From the NCBI GenBank assembly GCA_900545525.1, contig UQZX01000010.1, forward strand, positions 1 to 64,000: a stretch of DNA of 64,000 nucleotides, in the 5' to 3' direction. The DNA is from an uncultured Prevotella sp. Its GTDB lineage: Bacteria > Bacteroidota > Bacteroidia > Bacteroidales > Bacteroidaceae. Positions 33,656 to 42,396 of the stretch are shown one piece after another (the stretch's first letter is position 1; every line of letters starts with the position of its first letter). Made by a program: the position numbers and the translations under genes. A model generated the notes under the pieces. It ran no database searches, was not told the DNA's origin, and was given only the letters and a program-made list of their open reading frames with translations.

Positions 33656-34610
33656 TGTTGTTATGTTGTTTGTTTTCCTTGTCAGCTTTGTCAAATGCCC
33701 TTACGATGTTTGTAACAAGCTTGTGCCGCACAATATCCTTTGAGTCCATAGACACAAATGATATGCCTTCCACTCCTTTCAGTACCCTCAGTGCCTCTCT
33801 CAGACCGCTTTGTGTGCCGCGGGGCAGGTCAACCTGGGTCAAGTCCCCTGTTATAATCATCTTTGTGTTCCAGCCCATGCGCGTCAGAAACATGCGTATC
33901 TGTGCCGGAGTGGTGTTCTGCGCCTCATCGAGAATGACGACGGCATCGCTCAATGTCCTTCCTCTCATGAATGCGAGCGGGGCTATCTGTATGATATGCT
34001 TCTCCATCATATCCTGTAGCTTTACTGCCGGTATCATGTCTTCAAGTGCATCGTACAGCGGTTGCAGGTACGGGTCGATTTTTTCCTTCATGTCTCCGGG
34101 CAGGAAGCCGAGCTTTTCACCTGCTTCCACTGCGGGGCGGCTAAGTATGATTTTCTTTGCCTGTTTCTCTTTCAGTGCCTTTACGGCAAGTGCAATGCTG
34201 AGATACGTCTTGCCTGTGCCTGCCGGTCCCGTTGCGAATATCATGTCTGTCCGGTCATACGCATCGACAAGTTCCTGCTGATTTGCGCTCCGGCTTTTTA
34301 TGGGCTTGCCTGATATGTTGTAGACGATGACTCCCTTTACAGAATCTTCTTTCGTTTTACGTCCTTTGGCTATGTCCAGTATATTTTCTTCGTTGATAGA
34401 GTTATACATCAGTACATGTCTGCGCATGTTTTCTACCGTTTCCTCAAACACAGCCATTTGCTCCTCATCTCCCAGCACACGTATCACATTATCCCTTGCA
34501 ACAATTCTAAGTTTCGGAAACAGGGCTTTCAGCATTTGGAGGTGAGTGTTGTTTATCCCATAAAACAATACGGGATCTATATCTTCAAGTACTATATGCT
34601 TTTCTATCAA
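33633..34610 (-). CDS. phoH: PhoH family ATPase
   Basis: The 325-residue protein has an N-terminal domain (residues ~1-110) and the PhoH ATPase core with Walker A FATGPAGTGKTYLS, LSRPAVEAGEKLGFLPGD, and Walker B VVILDEAQN. The C-terminal tail is rich in Asn and charged residues. PhoH/PhoL proteins are P-loop ATPases linked to RNA metabolism; the specific role is unknown. It overlaps purC, and its promoter region faces the 34709 gene. Confidence 0.93.
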   Translation of the reverse strand: MIEKHIVLEDIDPVLFYGINNTHLQMLKALFPKLRIVARDNVIRVLGDEEQMAVFEETVENMRRHVLMYNSINEENILDIAKGRKTKEDSVKGVIVYNISGKPIKSRSANQQELVDAYDRTDMIFATGPAGTGKTYLSIALAVKALKEKQAKKIILSRPAVEAGEKLGFLPGDMKEKIDPYLQPLYDALEDMIPAVKLQDMMEKHIIQIAPLAFMRGRTLSDAVVILDEAQNTTPAQIRMFLTRMGWNTKMIITGDLTQVDLPRGTQSGLREALRVLKGVEGISFVSMDSKDIVRHKLVTNIVRAFDKADKENKQHNNNESINKD

Positions 34611-34637
34611 CGCCTTTATCCTTTAAATAATTTCGTG

Positions 34638-34685
34638 CAAAATTACAAAAAGCTTTCGATATTACATTACTTTTGTCTATCTTTG
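34638..34685. promoter_or_regulatory. Divergent promoter region of phoH and the M15-like gene
   Basis: On the minus strand TAATTTTG (34645-34638) is the -7 box for phoH. On the + strand two overlapping-class -7 boxes, TACTTTTG (34668-34675) and TATCTTTG (34678-34685), precede the gene at 34709. The -33 elements are not clear for either direction. Confidence 0.5.
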
Positions 34686-34708
34686 TGCATCAAAACGATT
34701 TTTTTTGG

Positions 34709-35497
34709 ATGAAAGTTACTAAAAACAGATATCTGGCAGGATTTGGTTCAATTGTGATAGTCCTTGCCTTGGTGCGTTGTGTTTTTCCGTCTGTGGCAGA
34801 GGACAGGGCTGCTCTTGTTTCGTCAGTGGTCGGCGGCAGTGATACCGTAGTTGCCGTTAAAGAGCCTTTTGCTGCTTCTCTTCCTGTTCCCGAGTCCCGT
34901 TTTTTCGATAAGGACGGTAATATCGTCAAGCACCGTATCATGAGTGTCCCCAAATATTCCGATGCTTTTCCCGACAGCAATAACGTGCAGCTCGAATGTG
35001 CCACCAGGCATGGAGTGTCTCCTGTGGACAACCGTGCGGATGCCGAACATCGTAAAAGCGAACTGGTTTACATTGATTCCAATCCGTTTTATCATGTAGA
35101 TCCCCTCAGACAGAGCATCCCTTATCTTGTGCCGAGGGCTGCCGTCCTGCTCAATGACATAGGCAGGGCATACTTCGACAGTCTTCAGATTAAGGGCGTT
35201 CCTCTGCATAAGGTTATAGTGACGAGTGTTTTGCGTACCCGTGAGGACATTAGGAAACTTCGTAATTATAACGGCAACGCCACCGAAAACTCATGTCATC
35301 TGTATGGTACGACGTTCGATATATGCTATAACCGTTATATCACGGTGCAGGAACCGGGCGGTCCCGAAAGGCGTGCGGTGCGTAACGACACTCTCAAGTG
35401 GATACTTAGTGAGGTGTTACGCGACATGAGACAGCAAAAACGCTGCTATGTAAAGTATGAAGTCAAGCAGGGATGTTTCCATATAACGGTGAGATGA
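34709..35497 (+). CDS. DUF5715-type membrane protein with M15 peptidase-like domain
   Basis: The start at 34709 (MKVTKNRYLAGFGS, 262 residues) follows the promoter boxes directly; an in-frame ATG at 34673 would precede them. An N-terminal hydrophobic segment (residues ~8-25) anchors or exports it. The C-terminal domain fits the M15/VanY-like fold: SVLRTREDI, then H197-LYGTTF-D204 (HxxGxxxD zinc pattern) and YE251, H258 in CFHI. The overall sequence resembles the Bacteroidetes family DUF5715. If zinc binding holds, a peptidoglycan peptidase role is likely, but this is inference. It is convergent with tamB. Confidence 0.8.
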   Translation: MKVTKNRYLAGFGSIVIVLALVRCVFPSVAEDRAALVSSVVGGSDTVVAVKEPFAASLPVPESRFFDKDGNIVKHRIMSVPKYSDAFPDSNNVQLECATRHGVSPVDNRADAEHRKSELVYIDSNPFYHVDPLRQSIPYLVPRAAVLLNDIGRAYFDSLQIKGVPLHKVIVTSVLRTREDIRKLRNYNGNATENSCHLYGTTFDICYNRYITVQEPGGPERRAVRNDTLKWILSEVLRDMRQQKRCYVKYEVKQGCFHITVR

Positions 35498-35504
35498 TAT
35501 TATA

Positions 35505-35521
35505 GTATGTGTATCACATAC
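35505..35521. terminator. Short hairpin between convergent genes
   Basis: GTATGTG and CACATAC form a 7-bp stem around TAT in the 34-bp gap between the M15-like gene (+) and tamB (-). A T-rich tail follows a few bases later on the + strand. Confidence 0.45.
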
Positions 35522-35531
35522 GTGGCATGTC

Positions 35532-38500
35532 TTATCTTTTTCTTATCTTAAACAGCTCTTTCCAAGACCCGAAGTCTTTCTTCATTATTATGCCAATACC
35601 CTGCGTGTTGAGCGACGACTTAGTAAAATACCGGTCGTTGGTCTGGTTGTATACCTTGATTGCAAGGTTTCCGTTGGGGTAGAGCAGATACCGTATGTCA
35701 AAGTCACCTATAAACGATGTGGTGGCATTGGCATTGTCGCGGTATCCGAATTGTCCGTTTATGATAAGGCGGTTGTTCAGGAGGCGTCCTGTCAGCAGTC
35801 CTTCATATTCGGCGTTGTTAAATCCCTCGTTGCCTGTGCTTATATTTGCCCCGAAGTTCCAGTTCCCGGTATTGACAAAACTGCTTAGCAAACTGTTTAT
35901 CTGCTGGCTTATGGTGCCGCTCAGGAGGCTTTGCATCGCAAGGCTGGTCTGGCTCGGTTGCGTATCGTCCTCACCTGCGTTGTTGGTGTTTTGCGTATAG
36001 AAGCGTCCGATGCCCAACAAATATATCACCTGCTGGTTCATTTCCTCTTCGCTGTTTATCAGCGAGCGCACCATTTGCTTTGCGTCGCTGTTGACTGTAG
36101 GCAGGTCTATGTCAAAATCCACGTGCGGTGCCTGCGGCGTTCCGCCTATGTTCATTATGCAGTCCACGCGTATGTTGTTTCCGGAAAAGCTCTTTCCGAT
36201 TTGCAAGTCTGACAACGACACACCGTTAATGGTGTATACAGCCTTTAAATTCAGTGCGGCATGATACGGATCGCCGCCGAATACGATGCTGCTGCCCGGC
36301 TGGAATATAAAGTCTTTCTTTATTATATTCTGCATCGTCAGCTTGTATATGCCGTTGTTTATGTTGTAGTTGCCGAACATGTTGAAAGCCCCCTTGTTGT
36401 AGTATGAGGCATGTATGCTGCCGGAACCGTTCAGGGCGATGTGGTCTCCGCTTACCTGGTCCATCAACACCCTCAGGGTGAAATCATCCGTTGTGTTGAA
36501 AAGGAAGTTTATGTACATGTCCGACGTGTATTCAATCTCCTCTCTTTCCGTTTTGTCCATGTCTTTCTGACCTTCCGCAGCCAAAGTGTCCGTGCCGTTT
36601 GTGGCAGACCTGTCGTTCCATGTTATGAAATGGCGGTTTGTTATGGCATCGGGACTTGCCGCATTATATTCTATGAACGATCCCTTTTCGGGCGTCAGGT
36701 TCACGTCCATGCTTGTCTTTCCGTGCCCGCCTTTTATCCGGCATTGCCCCGTACCGAACACAGTGCCGTAGAATGTGCTGTTGTTATATGTCCTGAAGTC
36801 ATAGCACAAAAGGTTTTTTGCATCGATGTTCAGGTCGTATGTGAGCCTTGTAAGGTTCTTGTGCCTTAGGTTTCCCGTGACAATACCGATGTTTCCGTTG
36901 CGGTCCCTTATCGTATCGGCATTAAATACAATATTGTCCGGCATGAGCCTTATCGTGTCGTTTTCAAGCCTGTATGTCGTGTTCAGCGGAGTTATGTCAA
37001 CCTTTCCGTCGGCAACAAGCGTTCCTGTAAGGTTTATTTCGCTAAGGTCTCCATACAGCCTTACCTTTCCGTTGGCATGTGCGGAGACGTTGTCCATGAA
37101 ACTTCCGCAGAAGCTTTCGAGGAATTCGATGTTTGTGTTGTGAGCAGCCATGCCGAGGTCTATATAGTTCCTTTCCGGTGATACATATCCCTTGATGACG
37201 GTATATGCACTCTCCGTCTCCGTCGCCCTTGCGTCTATGTCTATCTGTTTGTCAGCCTTGTTCCATGTCACGCCGGCGTGCAGTGTTCCCATTCTGCCGT
37301 TCTGAAACCTGAAGTTGCCGACTGTAAGGCGTGCTTCGGCATCAGGATTTCCGAATGCCGACCTCACACAGGCACGCCCCGAGGCAAGTCCGCTGAACTC
37401 TACGGAGTGGAAATTAACGAGATTAAGTATGTAGCTCACGTCCACTTCCCTCAAGTCAAGCACCACGGAGTCTGCCGCATTTTCCGTTGCAAGCCCGTTT
37501 ATCCTTATGTGCTGGTTGTTGTGTTCTATGGCAAAATTGTCAAAGATGATGCGATTCTTGCTGTACACTACATCAGACGGCAGTACGTTCCATGCCGTGT
37601 CGTTGATCATGATGTGCGACGGACGCACGTGTATATGTGCCGCCGGGTTGCCGCCTTCAGTCCTGAAGAACTCGGTCTCGGCATTTATCACACCCGTTAC
37701 CGGACGCTTCTGGTTCAGCTGTATGCCTGCCGACGTGCTCAGTTTGTTGTCTGCTGCCGCGGCAGTTACGTTCATTGCCATATCCTTTCCGTTGTCCATC
37801 ACTTTCTTTATGCTTGCATTTGCCGACAGCGTGTCGCCGGATGTGCTTATGTCAAGACTGAAGTCCTTGAACATCCTGCCGTCATAGAGAAAGCGTCCGG
37901 CACGGCTTCTGATGTTGATGCTCTTGTCACTGTCGTCCATATCGGCACTGATACTGACAGGCGACTGTATTTCCAACGGCACCCCGAACACTGCATCAAG
38001 AAGTCTTGTGTCGGTTATGTCAGCCCTCAGGCTGAAGTTGTTTCCCGACGTACCTTTCATCTGCGGCAGGTCGGGCAGTGTCGGCAACTTGTCGCCAATT
38101 ATGTTTGTGAGGCTTTGTGCCAGTTCCGTATACCTCACCTTTCCGTCTATGTCGATGCTTCCGAAGTCGCTGCGCATGTGCATAGCGTTCTCTTCCGCCG
38201 TGATGTCAAGCCTTTCCATGCGGTATATGCTGCCGTTTCCCGCCATGAGGAAGCCGGACAGTGAAAGCTTTCCCGTAATGTCGTCTATGCCGGTGCCGTA
38301 AGTCTGTGCCGATATGTCTGTACAGAAGCGTGCGTCGTGCCACCTCTCCGTAATGTTTAGTGCCGCTGGCGACAGGTTCCTTATTGTGGCAGTGATGTCT
38401 GCCGGGTGCCTCTTGTCTTTTATGTCTATGCTCCCCTGTATGTCCACGGTGCCGTTTACATCGTTCATTGCAATTCTTCCTTCCACCATGCCTTTGCCGT

Positions 38501-39920
38501 ATTTGCCGTCAAGCGTGATGTTGCCGTAGCGGTATCTGTTGTAGTCCAGTGCCGATATGGTGCCCGTTGCCCCGACTGTCTCAATGCCGTTGCCCGTAGT
38601 TCCGCTTATTGCCATGTCGGCAGACAGCTTTCCGAAGCTGCCGTCTTCAAGTATACGCTCAAGATTTATGTCCTCGGCAATTACTTTCGCATGGAATTTC
38701 CTTTCGTCAATGCCTGCTTCAAAACTTGCGTTTCCGGCATCCGTTCCAACCGTTCCTGCTGCCGACAGTTGTCTATCCTTACCCTTTATGAAGCCTTTGA
38801 AGCATATCCTGCCGAGTTTCTCTGCAATGCCGGCTGCACCGTTCCCTGTATTTCCGTTGCCAGCCAGTGCTTTTATAGTTCCACCGTCTATCCTCATGTC
38901 GGAAATATCGGCACGGAACGATTTTCTTCCTTTACTGGAATAATCTATAAAGCCCGATGCCGACAAAGCCGTGTTGCCGTCTGCTGAGCGCAAACCCAGA
39001 CGGGAGACGTTCAGATGCCTGCCGGTTCCGGAGAACGAGGCATCGAGGTACACTTTCTGTATGAATGCTTTGGCTTGCGGAATAAAACAGGTTAAATCAC
39101 AGGGAGTTACAAAAGAACGTTCGATACTTCCTGAAAAGCGTGCGGAAGCGAGTTCGGGACTGTTTCCTGTGTATTTGTACGTCGCTCCGACAGAATCTAT
39201 ATCGACACTGCTTTGAGGCAGTTTTATGTTCAGGTCTTTAACATAAGCGTGATGTTTGTCGGCATGAGCTGCGAATGATACATTCCTTACGTCAAGTCCT
39301 GACGCTTCCTTAAACGACAGTTTCTTTAGCGTAATGTTTATGTTGTCATCCGTTATCACCGGCAATATTACATGTGCACTTATATCCTTTATATCTATAT
39401 GTGCCGCATTAAACCGCTGCGGTGTCTTCGGAATGTCGTATCTGTCGTATTTTATGGCGGCATGTCTTATGACAAGCGAGTTGATGCGCAGGTTCAAAGC
39501 CTTCTTCGGGCTGTTGTCTTTTGAGCTTAGCGAGTCTATTACAAATTGGTAGTTTGCCGCCGTCACTGAGTCTTTCTTGTAGAAAATGCCCCTAAGACCG
39601 AACAGTTGGGCTGATGAAACCGATATTTTTCCACGTGTAAGCGGATAATAGTCAATGTTTGCCGACATCCGGCTTGCGCGTATCATCGCCTTGTCTGCCT
39701 TGTCGTATATTGTCACATCATCTATTATCAGGCGGTTGAGGAAGCCGAGATCGACCCTTCCCACCGTAACCTTTGTTCCCAAAGCATTGCAGAGGGCAGA
39801 GGCAACCTCCGTCCCGATAAAGTTTTGTATGCACGGTATATGTAGTAACACCATTAACAGGGTATAGGCAACGAACAATGTCCACACCGCACCCGTAACA
39901 GTGCGCTTGATTATCTTCAA
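35532..39920 (-). CDS. tamB: TamB-family translocation/lipid-transport protein
   Basis: The 1462-residue protein has one N-terminal membrane span (residues ~8-28), an AsmA-like start (VGRVDLGFLNRLIIDDVTIYD), a very long run of beta-strand repeats, and a C-terminal DUF490/TamB domain (from about 1190; VSLSDLQIGKSFSGNNIRVD, LIINGQFGYRDN, ending KDFGSWKELFKIRKR). TamB forms a hydrophobic groove bridging inner and outer membranes for phospholipid transport and, with TamA, assists outer membrane protein insertion. No tamA/BamA-like gene is adjacent. It has a consensus promoter. Confidence 0.93.
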   Translation of the reverse strand: MKIIKRTVTGAVWTLFVAYTLLMVLLHIPCIQNFIGTEVASALCNALGTKVTVGRVDLGFLNRLIIDDVTIYDKADKAMIRASRMSANIDYYPLTRGKISVSSAQLFGLRGIFYKKDSVTAANYQFVIDSLSSKDNSPKKALNLRINSLVIRHAAIKYDRYDIPKTPQRFNAAHIDIKDISAHVILPVITDDNINITLKKLSFKEASGLDVRNVSFAAHADKHHAYVKDLNIKLPQSSVDIDSVGATYKYTGNSPELASARFSGSIERSFVTPCDLTCFIPQAKAFIQKVYLDASFSGTGRHLNVSRLGLRSADGNTALSASGFIDYSSKGRKSFRADISDMRIDGGTIKALAGNGNTGNGAAGIAEKLGRICFKGFIKGKDRQLSAAGTVGTDAGNASFEAGIDERKFHAKVIAEDINLERILEDGSFGKLSADMAISGTTGNGIETVGATGTISALDYNRYRYGNITLDGKYGKGMVEGRIAMNDVNGTVDIQGSIDIKDKRHPADITATIRNLSPAALNITERWHDARFCTDISAQTYGTGIDDITGKLSLSGFLMAGNGSIYRMERLDITAEENAMHMRSDFGSIDIDGKVRYTELAQSLTNIIGDKLPTLPDLPQMKGTSGNNFSLRADITDTRLLDAVFGVPLEIQSPVSISADMDDSDKSINIRSRAGRFLYDGRMFKDFSLDISTSGDTLSANASIKKVMDNGKDMAMNVTAAAADNKLSTSAGIQLNQKRPVTGVINAETEFFRTEGGNPAAHIHVRPSHIMINDTAWNVLPSDVVYSKNRIIFDNFAIEHNNQHIRINGLATENAADSVVLDLREVDVSYILNLVNFHSVEFSGLASGRACVRSAFGNPDAEARLTVGNFRFQNGRMGTLHAGVTWNKADKQIDIDARATETESAYTVIKGYVSPERNYIDLGMAAHNTNIEFLESFCGSFMDNVSAHANGKVRLYGDLSEINLTGTLVADGKVDITPLNTTYRLENDTIRLMPDNIVFNADTIRDRNGNIGIVTGNLRHKNLTRLTYDLNIDAKNLLCYDFRTYNNSTFYGTVFGTGQCRIKGGHGKTSMDVNLTPEKGSFIEYNAASPDAITNRHFITWNDRSATNGTDTLAAEGQKDMDKTEREEIEYTSDMYINFLFNTTDDFTLRVLMDQVSGDHIALNGSGSIHASYYNKGAFNMFGNYNINNGIYKLTMQNIIKKDFIFQPGSSIVFGGDPYHAALNLKAVYTINGVSLSDLQIGKSFSGNNIRVDCIMNIGGTPQAPHVDFDIDLPTVNSDAKQMVRSLINSEEEMNQQVIYLLGIGRFYTQNTNNAGEDDTQPSQTSLAMQSLLSGTISQQINSLLSSFVNTGNWNFGANISTGNEGFNNAEYEGLLTGRLLNNRLIINGQFGYRDNANATTSFIGDFDIRYLLYPNGNLAIKVYNQTNDRYFTKSSLNTQGIGIIMKKDFGSWKELFKIRKR

Positions 39921-39959
39921 TGTTAAGACTGTAAAAATAAGTGTTTCCTGTTTCTTTTA

Positions 39960-39990
39960 CAAAGGTACAACATTTTTTCTTCTTACCAAA
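39960..39990 (-). promoter_or_regulatory. tamB promoter
   Basis: On the minus strand TTTG (39990-39987) and TACCTTTG (39967-39960) are exactly 19 bp apart, a perfect consensus. Confidence 0.8.
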
Positions 39991-40503
39991 TTTAGTTGTG
40001 AAATGAATTTCTTATATTGCCGATATAGGCGGGCCGTCATAAAAAAGATTGTCATCATCATTGTCATAAGTAAAGATTGGGTGTCCTGATATTAGCGTGT
40101 CCTGATATATTCATTATACATGCAGGTGTTGAAACCTGGTCTGTATAAGAAGGGGTGGTTTGTTGTATGACAAGGAAGATAAATTTGTCAACCCATATTA
40201 TTCACATTCTAACTGTGTTAACAGATGTTTATGCAAGTTAAATCCTTGTCGTCTGTTTTCTCAGAAAAAATGGATGAAATAGAAAGAAAAGCGATTGAAA
40301 ATGCTGTGAACCAACCTTTTCAAGTGCGAAAAATGTGGCTTGACATCGTCAGTTTATGCACAAAGCATGTTAATGTGTGCATTCCGTATGTGCCGAAAGT
40401 GCTGTTCCGGCTTCCTGTTTGATGTTTTCAGATGGAATTTCAAGTTCCGCAAGCACGTGAAATATGCCTGTTTTTGCATGCGGAAATATTCCGGGACATG
40501 AAT
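39991..40503. other. Long non-coding stretch between tamB and nqrA, first part
   Basis: No convincing gene is seen. A direct repeat GTGTCCTGATAT occurs at 40081-40092 and 40097-40108. An open frame at 40225-40422 (65 codons) and one on the opposite strand at 40354-40536 overlap each other and lack promoters or homology. The stretch is unusually long for this gene-dense window. Confidence 0.4.
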
Positions 40504-40626
40504 ATATGCAGTTTTTATACATTCAAAACATGGCATATTGTGTTGTAAAAGGTGGCATATAGCGTTGCCAAAGCTATGCTTTAGGAGGTCAAAAGCATAG
40601 CTTTGGGCTTTTCATGGCTGTTCTTT
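40504..40626. repeat. Phased AAAG-N5-CTTT box array (locus 3)
   Basis: Boxes in 22-bp register lie at 40504 (degenerate), 40526 (AAACATGGCATAT), 40548 (AAAGGTGGCATAT), 40570 (AAAGCTATGCTTT), 40592 (AAAGCATAGCTTT) and 40614 (right half CTTT only). The two central boxes form a 15-bp hairpin, 40568-40582 with 40592-40606, around a 9-nt loop. A diverged stray unit resembling the 40548 unit (17 of 22 bases) lies at 40846-40867, out of register. Same family as loci 1, 2 and 4. Confidence 0.8.
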
Positions 40627-40916
40627 TAGTCAATATACGATAATTATACACTTTCTGCATAAATATTCTTTCATGCCTTGTCCGGTGCCTTCCAGAGGCG
40701 GATGTTTTTTGTGGCGGTTCGTGATTGTTTGAGTTTTGGTAGGAAAACAGGGCGTATTCATGTTAAAAGTATTTGGCGATTTGTTAATAAGACATAAATT
40801 AGCCGCGCCCGTATTTATGCAGCAAAACTGTCATCCTTGTCTGTCAGAATTGGCATATAGCGTATCCTTAATGTCTGTTTTATAATAAAAAACTGTTATA
40901 TTGCATCTTACGGCAG
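40627..40916. other. Non-coding stretch upstream of the nqr promoter
   Basis: Nothing coding is seen. The only notable item is the stray repeat unit at 40846-40867, containing GGCATATAGCGT shared with the unit at 40548. Confidence 0.4.
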
Positions 40917-40945
40917 TTGTTTTTATATGAATTTTAGTACCTTTG
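40917..40945 (+). promoter_or_regulatory. nqr operon promoter
   Basis: TTG at 40917-40919 and TACCTTTG at 40938-40945 are 18 bp apart. The leader to nqrA is about 75 nt. Confidence 0.65.
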
Positions 40946-41023
40946 TTGTGCCGTTAAGCTATTTTGCGGTGTACTTGTTCTGCTGAATAGATGAAGGGCA
41001 AAACTTCTATAACATAAATAATT

Positions 41024-42376
41024 ATGGTAAATGTTTTTAAGATTAAGAAGGGTTTGGATATAAACTTGAAGGGAAAAGCCGAACGGATAAAGGTACGGAC
41101 GGGTGCTTCCGACGAGTTTGTCCTGTCACCGGCTTCTTTTGAAGGCGTTGTTCCCAAGGTCGTTGTACGCGAGGGAGAGCACGTCGATGCCGGTCAGGCA
41201 TTGTTTGTCAATAAGCAATATCCCGACGTGGGCTTTGCCTCTCCCGTCTCGGGAGTGGTGACGGAGATTGCCAGGGGAGAGCGCAGAAAGGTGCTTTATG
41301 TAAAGATTTCGGCAGACAGCGGGCAGACGTATGCGGACTATGGAGTGCACGACGTAAGCCGGATGTCGGGGACAGAGGTCAAGGACATGATTTTAAAGGC
41401 TGGACTGTTCGGCTTTATCGAACAGCTTCCATACGCCATTTCCGCTGTTCCTTGCAACACCCCCAAGGCTATATTCGTGAGTGCGCTGCGCGACAAGCCG
41501 CTTGCGGCAGACTTTGAGTTTGAGCTTGAAGGGAATGAGGCAGACTTCCAAACCGGTCTTACGGCGTTGTCGAGAATGGCAAAAGTATATCTCGGCATAG
41601 GCGCGAGGCAGACATCGCCGGCACTTACAGAGGCAAGAGACGTTGAGATAAACGTGTTCTCAGGTCCTTGTCCGGCAGGAAACGTGGGCGTGCAGGTTAA
41701 TCATATATCCCCTGTAAACAAGGGTGAGACCGTGTGGACGGCAGATCCGACGACGGTGATATTCATCGGAAGGCTTTTCAATACGGGCAGGGTTGACATG
41801 CGGCGAACCGTTGCCGTGGTCGGAAGCGAGGTTGAAAACCCTGCATACACCGACGTCATCGTAGGCGGAAAGATATCCCCTCTGCTTGAAGGCAGGCTGA
41901 AAGAGGGGGCGGGGAAGCTGCGCATAATCGACGGCAACGTGCTTACGGGCAGGAAAACGACGCCCGACGGATATATAGGGGCACACTCTTCGGAAATAAC
42001 CGTGATACCCGAGGGCGACGATGCCGACGAGTTCATAGGCTGGATTATGCCCCGCCTCAACCAGTATTCGGCGAACCGCAGCTATTTCAGCTGGCTTTCC
42101 GGCAATAAGAAATATGCTCTCGACGCGCGTGTAAAGGGTGGGGAGCGCCATATCATAATGAGCGGTGAGTATGACCGCGTAATGCCGATGGACATCTGTG
42201 CCGAATATCTTGTAAAGGCGATAATATCCGGGGACATAGACAAGATGGAAGAACTCGGGATATACGAGGTTGCCCCCGAAGACTTTGCACTTGCCGAGTT
42301 TGTGGATTCGTCAAAGCTGGAGCTTCAGCACATTGTGCGTGCCGGACTTGACATGTTAAGGAAAGAAAACGCTTGA
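41024..42376 (+). CDS. nqrA: Na+-translocating NADH:quinone reductase subunit A
   Basis: The 450-residue protein starts MVNVFKIKKGLDINLKGKAE, the family N-terminus, and contains an RnfC/NqrA-like barrel core. It is the cytoplasmic, peripheral subunit near the quinone site. It heads a complete six-gene operon in standard order. NQR oxidises NADH, reduces menaquinone and pumps sodium; the quinone is made by the men genes elsewhere in this window. Confidence 0.96.
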   Translation: MVNVFKIKKGLDINLKGKAERIKVRTGASDEFVLSPASFEGVVPKVVVREGEHVDAGQALFVNKQYPDVGFASPVSGVVTEIARGERRKVLYVKISADSGQTYADYGVHDVSRMSGTEVKDMILKAGLFGFIEQLPYAISAVPCNTPKAIFVSALRDKPLAADFEFELEGNEADFQTGLTALSRMAKVYLGIGARQTSPALTEARDVEINVFSGPCPAGNVGVQVNHISPVNKGETVWTADPTTVIFIGRLFNTGRVDMRRTVAVVGSEVENPAYTDVIVGGKISPLLEGRLKEGAGKLRIIDGNVLTGRKTTPDGYIGAHSSEITVIPEGDDADEFIGWIMPRLNQYSANRSYFSWLSGNKKYALDARVKGGERHIIMSGEYDRVMPMDICAEYLVKAIISGDIDKMEELGIYEVAPEDFALAEFVDSSKLELQHIVRAGLDMLRKENA

Positions 42377-42396
42377 TTTTACTGAAAGATTATATT

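Noticed and set aside
37278..38264. 328-codon ORF on the + strand
   Set aside because: It lies entirely antisense to tamB and resembles no protein.
40225..40536. Two short overlapping ORFs (65 and 60 codons) in the tamB-nqrA gap
   Set aside because: They overlap on opposite strands, lack promoters, and have no recognisable domain; one runs into the repeat array.
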